Below, piece after piece: positions 42,564 to 51,529 of a DNA stretch of 64,000 nucleotides. Both the position numbers and the translations under genes were made by a program. The notes under the pieces were generated by a model. That model searched no databases. It was not told the origin of the DNA and saw only the letters and a list, made by a program, of their open reading frames with translations. Position 1 is the stretch's first letter, and every line of letters begins with the position of its first letter. This DNA is from UBA5336 sp964412785. GTDB taxonomy: Bacteria; Pseudomonadota; Alphaproteobacteria; Caulobacterales; Hyphomonadaceae. The DNA is taken from assembly GCA_964412785.1 (NCBI GenBank), contig CAYPQD010000010.1, positions 4,666 to 68,665 of the forward strand, written 5' to 3'.

Positions 42564-43310
42564 TCAGCCTTCGAGGGCCGCCTTGATGAGGTTGTCGACG
42601 CGCCCGGTGTCGGCGCCGGCAACGTAGTCATCGCCAAGGAAGAAGGCGGGGGTGCCACTGACGCCGAGGCTTCGGGCGAGGGCCTTGGTCTCCTCGATAT
42701 GCCCGGTGACGGCCTCGCTCTCCAGGTCAGCGCGCCACTGCGTCATTTCGAGGCCAATCTCGGCGGCGATCTTGTCGATGTCCTCGCTTTCCAGTGCGCT
42801 GCGCGAGGCCATCAGGGCGGCATGCATCTCGAAATACTTGCCCTGGCGGCCGGCGGCGAGAGCGGCGCGGGCGGCTCGGGTGCTGGCCTCGGAGAGGATC
42901 GGGAATTCCTTGAAGACCACACGGACCCGGCCGTCATGGGCTTCCGGCAGGCCGGAGACCCAGTCCAGCGAGCGCTTGCAGTAACCACAGCGATAATCGA
43001 AGAACTCGACCACCGTGATCTCGGCATCCTTCGGGCCGATCGAATAGTCGTCGGGATGGGTGAACAGCGCGTCGCGATTGTCGCCGATGGCGGCGCGGGC
43101 CTTGGCGGCCTCGTCGGCCTGGCGCTTCTGGCTGAGCGCGATCAGGGCCTCCTCAATGATTTCGGGGTTTTCCATAAGGTAATCGCGCAAGATGGTCTCG
43201 ATCTCGCCGCGCGAGAGGTCCGATCGGGCGGCGGTGCCGTTCTCGGCGCAGGCGGAGAGGAGGATGAGGCTGGCTGCCGCGGCGCCGATCAGGGTCTGGC
43301 GGATCATCAT
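42564..43310 (-). CDS. DsbA-family thiol:disulfide oxidoreductase, predicted lipoprotein
   Basis: A 248-residue protein with lipobox LSAC (about residues 18-21), an N-terminal helical segment (SRGEIETILRDYLMENPEIIEEAL, as in Com1/ScsC-like proteins) and a DsbA-type thioredoxin fold with CGYC in FFDYRCGYCKRSLDW and the cis-Pro in GVSGTPAFFLGDDY. It forms or isomerises disulfides in the periplasm. Several neighbouring envelope proteins carry paired cysteines and may be clients (inference). Confidence 0.92.
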   Translation of the reverse strand: MMIRQTLIGAAAASLILLSACAENGTAARSDLSRGEIETILRDYLMENPEIIEEALIALSQKRQADEAAKARAAIGDNRDALFTHPDDYSIGPKDAEITVVEFFDYRCGYCKRSLDWVSGLPEAHDGRVRVVFKEFPILSEASTRAARAALAAGRQGKYFEMHAALMASRSALESEDIDKIAAEIGLEMTQWRADLESEAVTGHIEETKALARSLGVSGTPAFFLGDDYVAGADTGRVDNLIKAALEG

Positions 43311-43440
43311 CGGGAAGGCTCCGGATTGGGTGACGCGGATCCGTCAGGTGAGGAAATGGGACAGTTTGCCGGCGCGGTCCATGGCGGCCCGTGCGATTTC
43401 TGCTGACGTTCCCGTGACAACCGCACGCCGGCATTGCCGG

Positions 43441-44820
43441 TCAGCGACGCTGGCGCGCGCGGTCGTAGATGGCGCGGTTCTCCGGCAGGCGCGGATCGGT
43501 GATTGCGAGAATATCGGAGGCGCGGCGAAAGTCCGGTGTGCCCGGCGTCAGGTCGCGCACGGCGCGGCCGGCGAAGCTGTTGGCGGTTGGAAAGTCACCG
43601 ATACTGAAGGCCGCCTCGGCGGAAGCGAGCAGCGCCTCGGCCTTGCGATCCTGCCGGCCAAGCGTCTCGGCGAGCTGGCGCCAGGCAAAGGCGTGGTCCG
43701 GTTCGGCGATCAGGGCGTCGCGCAGGGCTTCCTCGGCGCGTTCCAGGTCGCCGGGTTCATTGCGCGCAGTCAGCGAGCGGGCGAGGTTGACAAGAAGGAG
43801 GGGATGGCCGGGCAGGAGCTCCACGGATCGGGCATGCGGGGCGACGGACTCCGCTGCGCGGTGGGTCTCGAACAGGATCTGGCCCTTCAGCTCGTGATAG
43901 TAGGGATTGTCCGGGAATGCTTCCAGCAGGCTGTCGACCTCGCGCAGGGCGGTTGTCGTATCGGCCTTCAGCATGCTGGCGATGGCGCGGGCATACCGGC
44001 CGGCCTCACTCTGGTCGCTCTGCGGGTATTCCCGGTAAACGAAGGCGATGGGCTCCAGGAAGCCGATCAGCTTGGCGCGCATCATGTCGTACTGGTGTTG
44101 CATGAGCGGATCGGTCGGGGTGTCCCACAGTCCGGTCTCCTCGGCGAGTGAGCGGGTGGTACGGATCCGGTCGGAGGCGAGCGGGTGGGCACGGAAATAG
44201 GGGTAGCGATTGGCCTCGCTCAGGACTTCCTGGTAGCGGAAATTCTCCATGAATTCGACAAGGCCTCGTGGCGACAGGCCGAGTTCGGAGAGATAGTGGA
44301 CAGCAGCCTGGTCGGCCTCTGCCTCTTCGGCGCGCGTGTGGGTGAAGAAGTTGAGGGCGGCGAATTGCTGCGAGGAGCCGATCAGGGCGGCGCCAGCCTC
44401 GCCCTCGCCGGCCGCCATCGCGAGGATGCCAAGGCCGATGGTGATGAGTGCCGGGCGCATGGCGACCTCAGCGGCACGCGAGCGGCTGACGGAATGGCCG
44501 CAGGCGATGTGGCAGGTTTCATGGCCGATGACGCCGAGTATCTGCTCGGCGCTTTCCGCCTCGATCAACAGGCCGGTGTGGACATGGATACGCTTGCCAT
44601 TGGCGACGAAGGCGTTGAGCGAGGGATCGTTGATGATGAACAGCTGCACGTCCTGCGGCACGAGGCCGGCCTGTTCGAGGATCGGGTCGGTCCACTCACG
44701 CAGGATGGTCTCGATCTCCGCATCGCGGATGAGACTTTGAGCGCCCGCTGGCAGGGCGGTGATGACGCCTGCGAGGCAAACGGCCAGGACGGCGGCGAGA
44801 CGACCGATCAGTCGGGTCAT
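43441..44820 (-). CDS. Periplasmic M48 metalloprotease with TPR-like C-terminus (BepA-like)
   Basis: A 459-residue secreted protein with signal peptide (cleavage near LPAGA-Q), a peptidase M48 domain with the zinc motif HETCH in GVIGHETCHIACGHSVSR and a third ligand in TRAEEAEADQAAVHYL, and C-terminal TPR-like helices (about 270-430). It resembles BepA/YfgC and other M48 proteins that degrade stalled outer-membrane proteins. The start at 44820 gives the signal peptide; the earlier ATG at 44865 does not. Confidence 0.9.
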   Translation of the reverse strand: MTRLIGRLAAVLAVCLAGVITALPAGAQSLIRDAEIETILREWTDPILEQAGLVPQDVQLFIINDPSLNAFVANGKRIHVHTGLLIEAESAEQILGVIGHETCHIACGHSVSRSRAAEVAMRPALITIGLGILAMAAGEGEAGAALIGSSQQFAALNFFTHTRAEEAEADQAAVHYLSELGLSPRGLVEFMENFRYQEVLSEANRYPYFRAHPLASDRIRTTRSLAEETGLWDTPTDPLMQHQYDMMRAKLIGFLEPIAFVYREYPQSDQSEAGRYARAIASMLKADTTTALREVDSLLEAFPDNPYYHELKGQILFETHRAAESVAPHARSVELLPGHPLLLVNLARSLTARNEPGDLERAEEALRDALIAEPDHAFAWRQLAETLGRQDRKAEALLASAEAAFSIGDFPTANSFAGRAVRDLTPGTPDFRRASDILAITDPRLPENRAIYDRARQRR

Positions 44821-44919
44821 GGATTGTCGCACTCCCGCGGGCAATGTGAGGCACCAGACACGCACGTTAGGCTGAACGGCCCCTGAATGCGAGGGGGCGG
44901 GTGCAGCCTCTCCAGCCTG

Positions 44920-45936
44920 TCAGTCCTCGTCCGCCGGGAAGGTGCGCACCAGTGCCGGGTCGAGGCCGAGGCCGGTTTCGCTGTCGGGCTGCGGCGCGCT
45001 TCGGCTTGGCACGAGGGCGCTCAGGGCGAGCTTACCCGTGTCCAGCGAGACGCGGGTCAACGCGCCGAGGAACGCAAGCCGGGTCACGCGGGCGCGAACC
45101 GGTCCGTAGGGGTCGAGACGAACCGCTTCCTCGCGGGCGACGATCAGCGGCCCGCCGCTGCGATCGATCGCGTCCAGCAGGCCGGGCGGGGCCTCGGCGG
45201 CATTGAAGGCGTTCACCGGGCCGAGCGCGCGGGCGATCTCCAGATCGGCGGGGCACTCATAGACGTGGCGCGGCGCACCCTGCTGCACGATCCGGCCGGC
45301 CCGCATGACCGCCAGCCAGTCGGCGGTTTCCAGCGCGTGCTCCGCATCATGGGTGACCAGCAGAACCGGCTGGCCGGCCTCGCGCAGGGTGGCCAGGGCG
45401 GTGGCGGCGACCTCTCGGCGTAGCGCCGGGTCGAGGCCGGAGAAGGGCTCGTCCATCAGGATGGCCCGCGGCGCGGTCGCCAGCGCCCGGGCGATGGCGA
45501 CTCGCTGCTGCTCGCCGCCGGACAGCTCATGCGGGTAGGCGCCGGCGCGGTCTGCCAGGTTGAAGCGTGCCAGCCAGTCGATGGCGCGGCGGTGCCGGTC
45601 GATGCGGGGCAGGGCCTTCAGGCCGAAGCTGATATTGTCCAGCGCGGTGAGGTGCGGGAACAGGGCGAAGTCCTGGAAGATCAGGCCGACATGGCGGCGC
45701 TCAGCGGGCACAAGGCGCCCCGGCGCGGAGACGGCCTCGCCGGCCAGGGTGATGGTGCCTGCGTCGACCGGTTCCAGCCCCGCAAACAGGCGCAGCAGGG
45801 TCGACTTGCCGGCGCCGGAGCCGCCGATCAGCGCGGTGATCCGTCCCGGCGCGAGGGTGAGGTCGACCCGGTCGACCACGGCGCGGCCACCATAATGGCG
45901 GCTGACCCCCCGCGCCGCCAGCGGCTCCTGCGTCAT
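44920..45936 (-). CDS. fbpC: Iron(III) ABC transporter, ATP-binding protein
   Basis: A 338-residue ATPase with Walker A GGSGAGKST, Q-loop FQDFALFPH, signature LSGGEQQRVAIARAL, Walker B ILMDEPFSGLDP and the H-loop VTHDAEHAL, followed by a C-terminal TOBE-like regulatory domain. The ATG overlaps the permease stop (ATGA). It is the third gene of a binding protein-permease-ATPase set. A longer frame upstream runs through the permease gene in another phase and is not coding. Confidence 0.93.
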   Translation of the reverse strand: MTQEPLAARGVSRHYGGRAVVDRVDLTLAPGRITALIGGSGAGKSTLLRLFAGLEPVDAGTITLAGEAVSAPGRLVPAERRHVGLIFQDFALFPHLTALDNISFGLKALPRIDRHRRAIDWLARFNLADRAGAYPHELSGGEQQRVAIARALATAPRAILMDEPFSGLDPALRREVAATALATLREAGQPVLLVTHDAEHALETADWLAVMRAGRIVQQGAPRHVYECPADLEIARALGPVNAFNAAEAPPGLLDAIDRSGGPLIVAREEAVRLDPYGPVRARVTRLAFLGALTRVSLDTGKLALSALVPSRSAPQPDSETGLGLDPALVRTFPADED

Positions 45937-47576
45937 CCATCGTCTCCCGGCCGTGCCCGCGACAGGCGCCAGGACAGGACCATGACCGGCGCAAGGCCGG
46001 CAAGGGTGATCATCACGCAGGGCAGGGCGGCCTGGGCAAGGCGTTCGTCGGAGGCATAGGCATAGGCGCGCACCGCCAGCGTGTCCCAGTTGAACGGGCG
46101 CAGCATCAGGGTTGCCGGCAGCTCCTTCAGCGTCTCGACGAACAGGATGAGGGCGCCGACCAGGGCGCCGGGCAGCGCGATCGGCAGGTCGACGGTGACA
46201 AGCCGGCGCATCCTGCCGGCGCCGAGGCTCTGGGCAGCATGGCCGAGCGAGGCGGGCGCGCGCGCGAGCGCCGCTTCCATCGGCTGCGCGCCCGCAGCGG
46301 TGAAGCGGCTGGCGTAGATCCAGACCAGGGCGACCAGGGCGGCGCCGCCGGTCAGGGTGAAGGGCATCAGGTCCAGCACGGCCAGACCGCCGAGGGCGAG
46401 GACAGCGCCCGGCGCGGCATAGCCGGCGGTGGAGGCCCAGCGTGCGGCGCGCGCGCCGAGCGCGCTGTCGCGGGCAAACAGCGCGATCACGAGGCCGAGC
46501 ACGAAGCCTGCGCCGGCACCCGCGGCGGCGAGGCGCACGGAATTCCAGGTCGCCTGCAGCACCGGCGCCTGGCCGCCGCCGGTTTCCCCCGCCAGCCAGA
46601 CAAGCCGGCCCATCGGCAGGAAAAAGCCCCAGGCAGCGAGCCCGGCGCAGGCAAGGATCGCCCCCACAGCGGCGAGCGGGCCGAGGGGCCGGCGCTCGAT
46701 CCGCTGCCAGCGCGAGGAGGTGGCGCCAAAGCCTGCCCGTCCGCGCAGGCGCCGTTCCAGCACCTGCAGGACGAGCGCGATCAGCAGCAGGATGAGCGCG
46801 ATCCTTGCCGCCGAACTCGCCGCGCCAAAACTCTCCCATGCCCGGAAGACGCCAACGGTGAGCGTCTCCACGCCAAGGAAACTGGCGGCGCCATAATCGG
46901 CGGCCGCTTCCATCAGCGCGAGTGCAAGGCCCGCAGCGATAGCCGGACGCGCGGCCGGCAGGGCGACATGACGAAACGCGCGCGCCCGGCTGGCGCCGAG
47001 GGTGCGCGCAGCGTCGAGGGTGCACAGCGAGGTGGTCACGAAGGCCGCGCGGGCGGTCAGGTAGACATAGGGCAACAGCGCGCCGGCCAGCACGAAGGCG
47101 AGGCCCGGCGTGCTGGCGATGTCGGGGAACCAGTAGTCGCGCGCCGACCAGCCGGTGGCCTCACGCAGGGCCGACTGGACCGGCCCGCCGACGCCAAAGA
47201 GGTCTGCATAGGCAAAGGCAAGGACGTAACCCGGCGCGGCAAGCGGCAGGATCAGCAGCCATTCGAAGAGGCCGCGGCCCGGGAATCGGTACCAGGTGAC
47301 CAGCCAGGCCGCAGGGACGGCGCAGGCGAGGATGAAAACGCCGGTCAGGGCGAGGACGGCGAGCGTGGTCACGGTATAGCCGGCAAGCTGGGTCTCGAAG
47401 AGGTGCTGCCAGGCCAAGCCGCCACCCTGCAGGAGACCGGCAAGCATTGCGGCGAGCACCGGTGCGCCGATCACCATTGCGGCCATCAGTGCGACACCGA
47501 GCGCGAGCGGGTCGGATGGCTCCCGCCAGCGGCGCCGCGTCGCCAAGGGCAGGGTGAGGGGCAGGAGCCGGGCCAA
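45933..47576 (-). CDS. fbpB: Iron(III) ABC transporter, double-length permease
   Basis: A 547-residue inner-membrane protein with about 12 hydrophobic segments made of two homologous halves. Each has an EAA-type loop: ARTLGASRARAFRHVALPAARPAIAAG in the first and AQSLGAGRMRRLVTVDLPIALPG in the second. This fused layout is typical of FbpB/AfuB/SfuB-type ferric iron permeases. It starts 12 bp after the binding-protein gene and overlaps the ATPase gene. Confidence 0.93.
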   Translation of the reverse strand: MARLLPLTLPLATRRRWREPSDPLALGVALMAAMVIGAPVLAAMLAGLLQGGGLAWQHLFETQLAGYTVTTLAVLALTGVFILACAVPAAWLVTWYRFPGRGLFEWLLILPLAAPGYVLAFAYADLFGVGGPVQSALREATGWSARDYWFPDIASTPGLAFVLAGALLPYVYLTARAAFVTTSLCTLDAARTLGASRARAFRHVALPAARPAIAAGLALALMEAAADYGAASFLGVETLTVGVFRAWESFGAASSAARIALILLLIALVLQVLERRLRGRAGFGATSSRWQRIERRPLGPLAAVGAILACAGLAAWGFFLPMGRLVWLAGETGGGQAPVLQATWNSVRLAAAGAGAGFVLGLVIALFARDSALGARAARWASTAGYAAPGAVLALGGLAVLDLMPFTLTGGAALVALVWIYASRFTAAGAQPMEAALARAPASLGHAAQSLGAGRMRRLVTVDLPIALPGALVGALILFVETLKELPATLMLRPFNWDTLAVRAYAYASDERLAQAALPCVMITLAGLAPVMVLSWRLSRARPGDDG

Positions 47577-47588
47577 AGGCGCGCTGGC

Positions 47589-48635
47589 TCAGTTCCAGCC
47601 GGCGCGGTCAAACAGCCGCTGCGCGGTCGCCTGGGTCTCGCCCAGCTCGCCGAGGTCGAGGTCGCTGCGAGTGAATTCCGGCAGGGTGTCGAGGCCCGCC
47701 GGCAGGGTGACACCCTCCACGATCGGGAATTCCCGGGTCTCGCTGACCAGCATGGCCTGGCCCTCCTGCGACAGCAGGTATTCGATGAACCGGCGGGCGG
47801 CCTCCGGGCTGGGGGCATGGCGCGCCATCGCCGCGCCAGTGACGTTGACATGGACACCGCCATTCACTGCCGGAAAGGCGAGCGCCGTCTTCGCCGCCAC
47901 CTCGCGCTGGGCCTGCGAGCTGCTGGTGGCGAGGCGCACCCAGTAATAATGATTGACGATGGCGATTGAGCAGAGTCCGGCAGCGACGGCCTCGATCTGG
48001 GCGGTATCGCCGCCCTGGGGATCGCGCGCCATGTTGGAGGCCAGCGATTCGGCCCAGCGTGCCGCCGCATCCACACCATCCCTCAGGATGATCTCGCCAA
48101 GAAGGGACAGGTTGTAGATGTTCGAGCTGGAGCGCACGCAGATTTCGCCGTCAAAGCGCTCATCGGCGAGCGCCCCGAGAGTGGCGATGTCCTCGGCCGA
48201 CACCGCCTGCGGATCATAGGCGACGACACGGGCGCGCAGGGCAAGGCCGGTCCAGTGGCCGTCGCCGTCACGGTAGCGTGCCGGAACCGTGTCTTCGACG
48301 CGCGCACTGGCGATCGGCTGGGTCAGGCCGGCCTCCTTGAAGCGCCACAACGCGCCGGCATCGGCCGTGATCAGGACGTCAGCCGGGCTGTTCTCGCCCT
48401 CGGCCCGGACCGTCTCCAGCAATTGGGCCGCATTCGCCTCGCGGACCCTGACGCTTATCCCGGTCTCTGCCTCGAAGGCGTCGTACAGCGCCCGGTCAGA
48501 GTCATAGTGGCGGGCAGAATAGACATTCACTTCCAGCGCCGGCGTGGCGGCGTCGGGGGTGCCGGCCGGCGGCTCGGCCGGGCCGGAGCAGGCCACCAGG
48601 ACCAGCGACGCGGTGGTGACGATCAGTCGGCGCAT
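47589..48635 (-). CDS. fbpA: Iron(III) ABC transporter, substrate-binding lipoprotein
   Basis: A 348-residue binding protein with lipobox LVAC (about residues 13-16). It begins LEVNVYSARHYDSDRALYDAFEAETGI as in FbpA/FutA proteins, and has IVNHYYWVR with the paired tyrosines that ligate ferric iron. Its C-terminus is the usual PEAARRFIEYLLSQEGQ region. The start at 48635 follows AAAAGGGAAAATCC. A Fur-type palindrome 49 bp upstream suggests repression by iron. Confidence 0.93.
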   Translation of the reverse strand: MRRLIVTTASLVLVACSGPAEPPAGTPDAATPALEVNVYSARHYDSDRALYDAFEAETGISVRVREANAAQLLETVRAEGENSPADVLITADAGALWRFKEAGLTQPIASARVEDTVPARYRDGDGHWTGLALRARVVAYDPQAVSAEDIATLGALADERFDGEICVRSSSNIYNLSLLGEIILRDGVDAAARWAESLASNMARDPQGGDTAQIEAVAAGLCSIAIVNHYYWVRLATSSSQAQREVAAKTALAFPAVNGGVHVNVTGAAMARHAPSPEAARRFIEYLLSQEGQAMLVSETREFPIVEGVTLPAGLDTLPEFTRSDLDLGELGETQATAQRLFDRAGWN

Positions 48636-48683
48636 GGATTTTCCCTTTTGCTGTTCCCCGCATTGAGGACGCTTGTAGGGCTC

Positions 48684-48700
48684 TTGCGAATGGATCGCAA
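48684..48700 (-). promoter_or_regulatory. Fur-family operator candidate upstream of the iron transporter
   Basis: TTGCGAATGGATCGCAA is a 17-bp inverted repeat (TTGCGA/TCGCAA) in the divergent promoter region. It resembles alphaproteobacterial Fur/Mur boxes of the TGCAAAT-N-TTTGCA style, and its place before a ferric-iron importer fits. Confidence 0.55.
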
Positions 48701-48742
48701 CAGCCTGACTGCCGCAGGGCATTGTGTCGCCTGCCGAACCTG

Positions 48743-48756
48743 TGTGCACGTGCACA
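48743..48756. promoter_or_regulatory. Perfect 14-bp palindrome upstream of the small plus-strand gene
   Basis: TGTGCACGTGCACA is perfectly self-complementary and lies 50 bp before the start at 48806, in the same spacer as the Fur-like box. The binding factor is unknown. Confidence 0.4.
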
Positions 48757-48805
48757 AAATTGTCCGCATTCCGACGAATGGTCCCTTGCTTGCAGAGAAG
48801 CGCGA

Positions 48806-49108
48806 ATGCTAAGCAATGAAGAAGGTGAGCTGGGGATTGGCATTATGAACGACATAATTGTGAATCTCGAGGTGCAAGACCCGCGCGATGAACGCGTCCT
48901 GCTGTCGGCGATCGACCTTTTCACCCGGTGGCGCGCCGAGACCTGTCTTGAGCCGTCTTCAGACGTCGACACCGATGCGCCGGAAATCATGGTCCGCACG
49001 GCGCATTCCGGCTGCGGGGCAGTGGAAAAGCAGGTGATATTCCAGGAACGGCGCTGGGCGGCGGCCTTCCTGAAGATATGGCGGGCGGAAAAGCGCCGCG
49101 CCGATTGA
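48806..49108 (+). CDS. Small protein of unknown function
   Basis: A 100-residue protein (or 87 if the ATG at 48845 is used) with MNDIIVNLEVQDPRDERVLLSAIDLFTRW, an acidic middle, a two-Cys segment (AETCLEP, HSGCG) and a C-terminal amphipathic helix QVIFQERRWAAAFLKIWRAEKRRAD. No ribosome site clearly decides the start. I do not recognise it. It is divergent from the iron transporter and shares its promoter region, so metal-linked expression is possible. Confidence 0.6.
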   Translation: MLSNEEGELGIGIMNDIIVNLEVQDPRDERVLLSAIDLFTRWRAETCLEPSSDVDTDAPEIMVRTAHSGCGAVEKQVIFQERRWAAAFLKIWRAEKRRAD

Positions 49109-49190
49109 GCCCGAAGCGGGCACCGCCTAGATCGGGCGGTATGGAGATTTCAAAGCACCAGGCCGGGACAGGCGCGCCGGGGGCGGGCCT

Positions 49191-50279
49191 TTGAAGGTGT
49201 GCATTGCCGGGGCAGGCCTCGTTGGCCTGACGCTGGCGCGCGCCCTGTTGCAGCGCGGCGCGGCGGTGGAGGTTTACGAGGCCGGCGCACCGGGCGGTGG
49301 CGCGAGCGGCGCAGCTGCCGGGATGCTCGGCGCGACCCATGAGGCAGGCAATTGCGGATCAGCGGCACTCATCGCTCTTGGCTTTGACGCTGCGGCGGCG
49401 TGGCCGGGCTATGCCGGGATGCTTGAGCGCGAGAGCGGGATCGCGCTCCACTACCAGCCCGGCCCGACCCTCGCGCTGGCGCGCAGCGAGGCAGAGGCGG
49501 GCGCGCTTGAGCGGGTGCAGGGCTGCGGGCGGGCGGGGGTGCGGCCGGTGGACCCTCATTGTGTCATGCCAGGTGTCATGCCAGTGCCAAGTGAAGCCGT
49601 CCTGGCGGCGGCATGGATGCCGGCGGATGGCCAGGTAGAGCCGGCGGCCGTTGTCGCGGCGCTGCTCCTATCCGTCGAGGCGCTGGGCGGGCGCGTGCGG
49701 GCGGGCGAGGCACTGGACCCCGTGCGCGGTGGGTTTCCAAAGGGGGTCGAAGTGCTTGTCGATGCGCGCGGCTGGCAGGCTGCGGGCGCACGCCCGGTGA
49801 AGGGGGCGGCGCTGGCACTTCGGCCGGGGCCGGGGCTGCCATCTGAGCACTGTGTGCGGTTCGGGTCCCTCTATCTCGTGCCAAGGCGCGGCCGGGTGAT
49901 TCTCGGCGCCAGTGTCGAGCCGGGGCTTTGCGACACGCAACCTTCGGCGGGGGAATTGCTGGCGCTGGTGGAGGCGGCGGGCGCGCTGTTCCCGGCCGTG
50001 CACGAGGCGCAGGTGCTCGCGCGCTGGGCGGGGGTGCGGCCGGGCTCTCTGGTGGACGGGCCGGTGGCCGGCTGGATTGCGCCCGGGCGCTACCTCCTGA
50101 CGGGACATCACAGGAATGGTGTGCTGCTGGCGCCGCTGACGGCGGAGGCGGCGGCGCGGCATATTCTGGAGGGCGCGGCGCTGCCGGAGGGGCTGGCTGA
50201 TGCCGCGGTGCTGGACGGGCGGGCGGTGGCGCTTCATATCTGGCGGGACGGAAGAGACGCCGGACCAGACCGGTCCTGA
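49191..50279 (+). CDS. FAD-dependent oxidoreductase, ThiO-like glycine oxidase
   Basis: A 362-residue DAO-family flavoprotein starting (TTG) KVCIAGAGLVGLTLARALLQRGAAVEVYE, a classic dinucleotide-binding motif, followed by SGAAAGMLGATHEAG. The C-terminus has the FAD-contact region GVRPGSLVDGPVAGWI and LTGHHRNGVLLAPLTAEAAA, typical of ThiO. ThiO oxidises glycine to dehydroglycine for ThiG (encoded at 40904). No ATG is available at the conserved N-terminus, so the TTG is inferred. A D-amino-acid dehydrogenase role remains possible. Confidence 0.78.
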   Translation: MKVCIAGAGLVGLTLARALLQRGAAVEVYEAGAPGGGASGAAAGMLGATHEAGNCGSAALIALGFDAAAAWPGYAGMLERESGIALHYQPGPTLALARSEAEAGALERVQGCGRAGVRPVDPHCVMPGVMPVPSEAVLAAAWMPADGQVEPAAVVAALLLSVEALGGRVRAGEALDPVRGGFPKGVEVLVDARGWQAAGARPVKGAALALRPGPGLPSEHCVRFGSLYLVPRRGRVILGASVEPGLCDTQPSAGELLALVEAAGALFPAVHEAQVLARWAGVRPGSLVDGPVAGWIAPGRYLLTGHHRNGVLLAPLTAEAAARHILEGAALPEGLADAAVLDGRAVALHIWRDGRDAGPDRS

Positions 50280-50296
50280 CAGGAAGGACGCCCGCC

Positions 50297-51469
50297 ATGC
50301 ATGCCATCGACGCCATCACCGAGGACCAGCAGGCGATCCGCGATGCGGTGGCGCGCACCTGCGCCCGGTTCGACGATGCCTACTGGATGGAGACCGACGA
50401 GACGGGTCACTGGCCGGAGGCGTTCTGTGATGCCATGGCGCAGGGCGGCTGGCTCGGCGTGGCGTTCCCGGAGGATTATGGCGGGGCCGGGCTGGGGCTG
50501 ACGGAGGCCTCCATCGTCATGCAGACGGTGACACGCTCGGGCGCGGGCTATTCCGGGGCGTCGGCGATCCACCTCAATATCTTCGGGCCGAAACCGCTGG
50601 AGATGTTCGGCAATGCCGAGCAGAAGCGGGAGAACCTGCCGAAGATCATCTCCGGCGAGGAAAAGATGTGCTTTGCCGTGACAGAGCCCAATTCCGGGCT
50701 CGACACAGCCAGCCTGCAGACCAAGGCGGAGCGGACCAATTCCGGCTACATCATCAATGGCCGGAAGATCTGGACCACCGGAGCGCAGCGGGCCGACAAG
50801 ATCCTGATCATTGCACGGACCACGCCGAGGGAAGAGGCCTCAAAGCCCTATCTCGGCCTGTCGCTGTTCTATACCGATTTCGACCGGGGCCGGATTGAGG
50901 CGCAACCCATCCCGAAAATGGGCCGAAAGGCCGTGGAGTCGAACACCCTCTTCATTGATGGATTGGAAGTGCCCCGGGAGCACCTGATCGGCGAGGAGGG
51001 CCACGGGTTCAAATACCTGATCCAGGGCCTGAACCCGGAGCGGGTGCTGTTCGCGGTGGAATCGATCGGACTTGGCTTTGCCGCCCTGGAGCGAGCGGCG
51101 CGCTATGCGCAGGAGCGGATCGTGTTCGGCCGACCGATCGGCCAGAACCAGGGCGTGGCCCATCCCCTGGCGAAATGCTGGGCGGAACTCTCCGCCGCCG
51201 AACTCCTCGCCTACAAGGCTGCGGCCCTGTTCGACGCCGGCGAGGAATGCGGCGCTGAGGCGAACGCTGCAAAATATCTGGGGACGGAAGCCGGCTTCAC
51301 GGCCTGTGAAGCCTCGGTGCTCGCCCATGGCGGCATGGGCTACGCCAAGGAATACCAGGTGGAGCGCTGGTTCCGCGAGGCGATGCTGGCGCGGATCGCC
51401 CCGGTCAGCCGCGAGATGATCCTCAACTACATTTCAGAGCGGGTGCTCGGACTGCCGAAAAGCTACTGA
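50297..51469 (+). CDS. Acyl-CoA dehydrogenase (isovaleryl/long-chain-like catalytic Glu placement)
   Basis: A 390-residue flavoenzyme with GGWLGVAFPEDYGGAGLGLTE, CFAVTEPNSGLDTASLQT, INGRKIWTTGAQRADKIL, IGEEGHGFKYLIQGLNPERVL and AHGGMGYAKEYQVERWFREA. The usual C-terminal catalytic Glu (YEGT) is absent (ARIAPVS). A Glu in GLNPER sits where isovaleryl-CoA dehydrogenase keeps its base, so the enzyme is probably active with branched or long substrates. It follows the ThiO-like gene by 17 bp, a link of unclear meaning. Confidence 0.92.
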   Translation: MHAIDAITEDQQAIRDAVARTCARFDDAYWMETDETGHWPEAFCDAMAQGGWLGVAFPEDYGGAGLGLTEASIVMQTVTRSGAGYSGASAIHLNIFGPKPLEMFGNAEQKRENLPKIISGEEKMCFAVTEPNSGLDTASLQTKAERTNSGYIINGRKIWTTGAQRADKILIIARTTPREEASKPYLGLSLFYTDFDRGRIEAQPIPKMGRKAVESNTLFIDGLEVPREHLIGEEGHGFKYLIQGLNPERVLFAVESIGLGFAALERAARYAQERIVFGRPIGQNQGVAHPLAKCWAELSAAELLAYKAAALFDAGEECGAEANAAKYLGTEAGFTACEASVLAHGGMGYAKEYQVERWFREAMLARIAPVSREMILNYISERVLGLPKSY

Positions 51470-51529
51470 CGCGGCGCCGGGCCGCCTTCGGCCAAAATTT
51501 CAACGCATTCCCGCGGTGCTTTCGGGTGC

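Noticed and set aside
44880..44896. CCCCT/AGGGG inverted repeat between the M48 and iron-transporter genes as a terminator
   Set aside because: The stem is five base pairs with no T-run in either direction.
44920..47025. A 701-codon open frame spanning the iron-transporter ATPase and most of the permease
   Set aside because: Upstream of 45936 it reads Arg/Pro-rich shadow sequence antiphase to the clear permease gene. Only the ATPase part is real.
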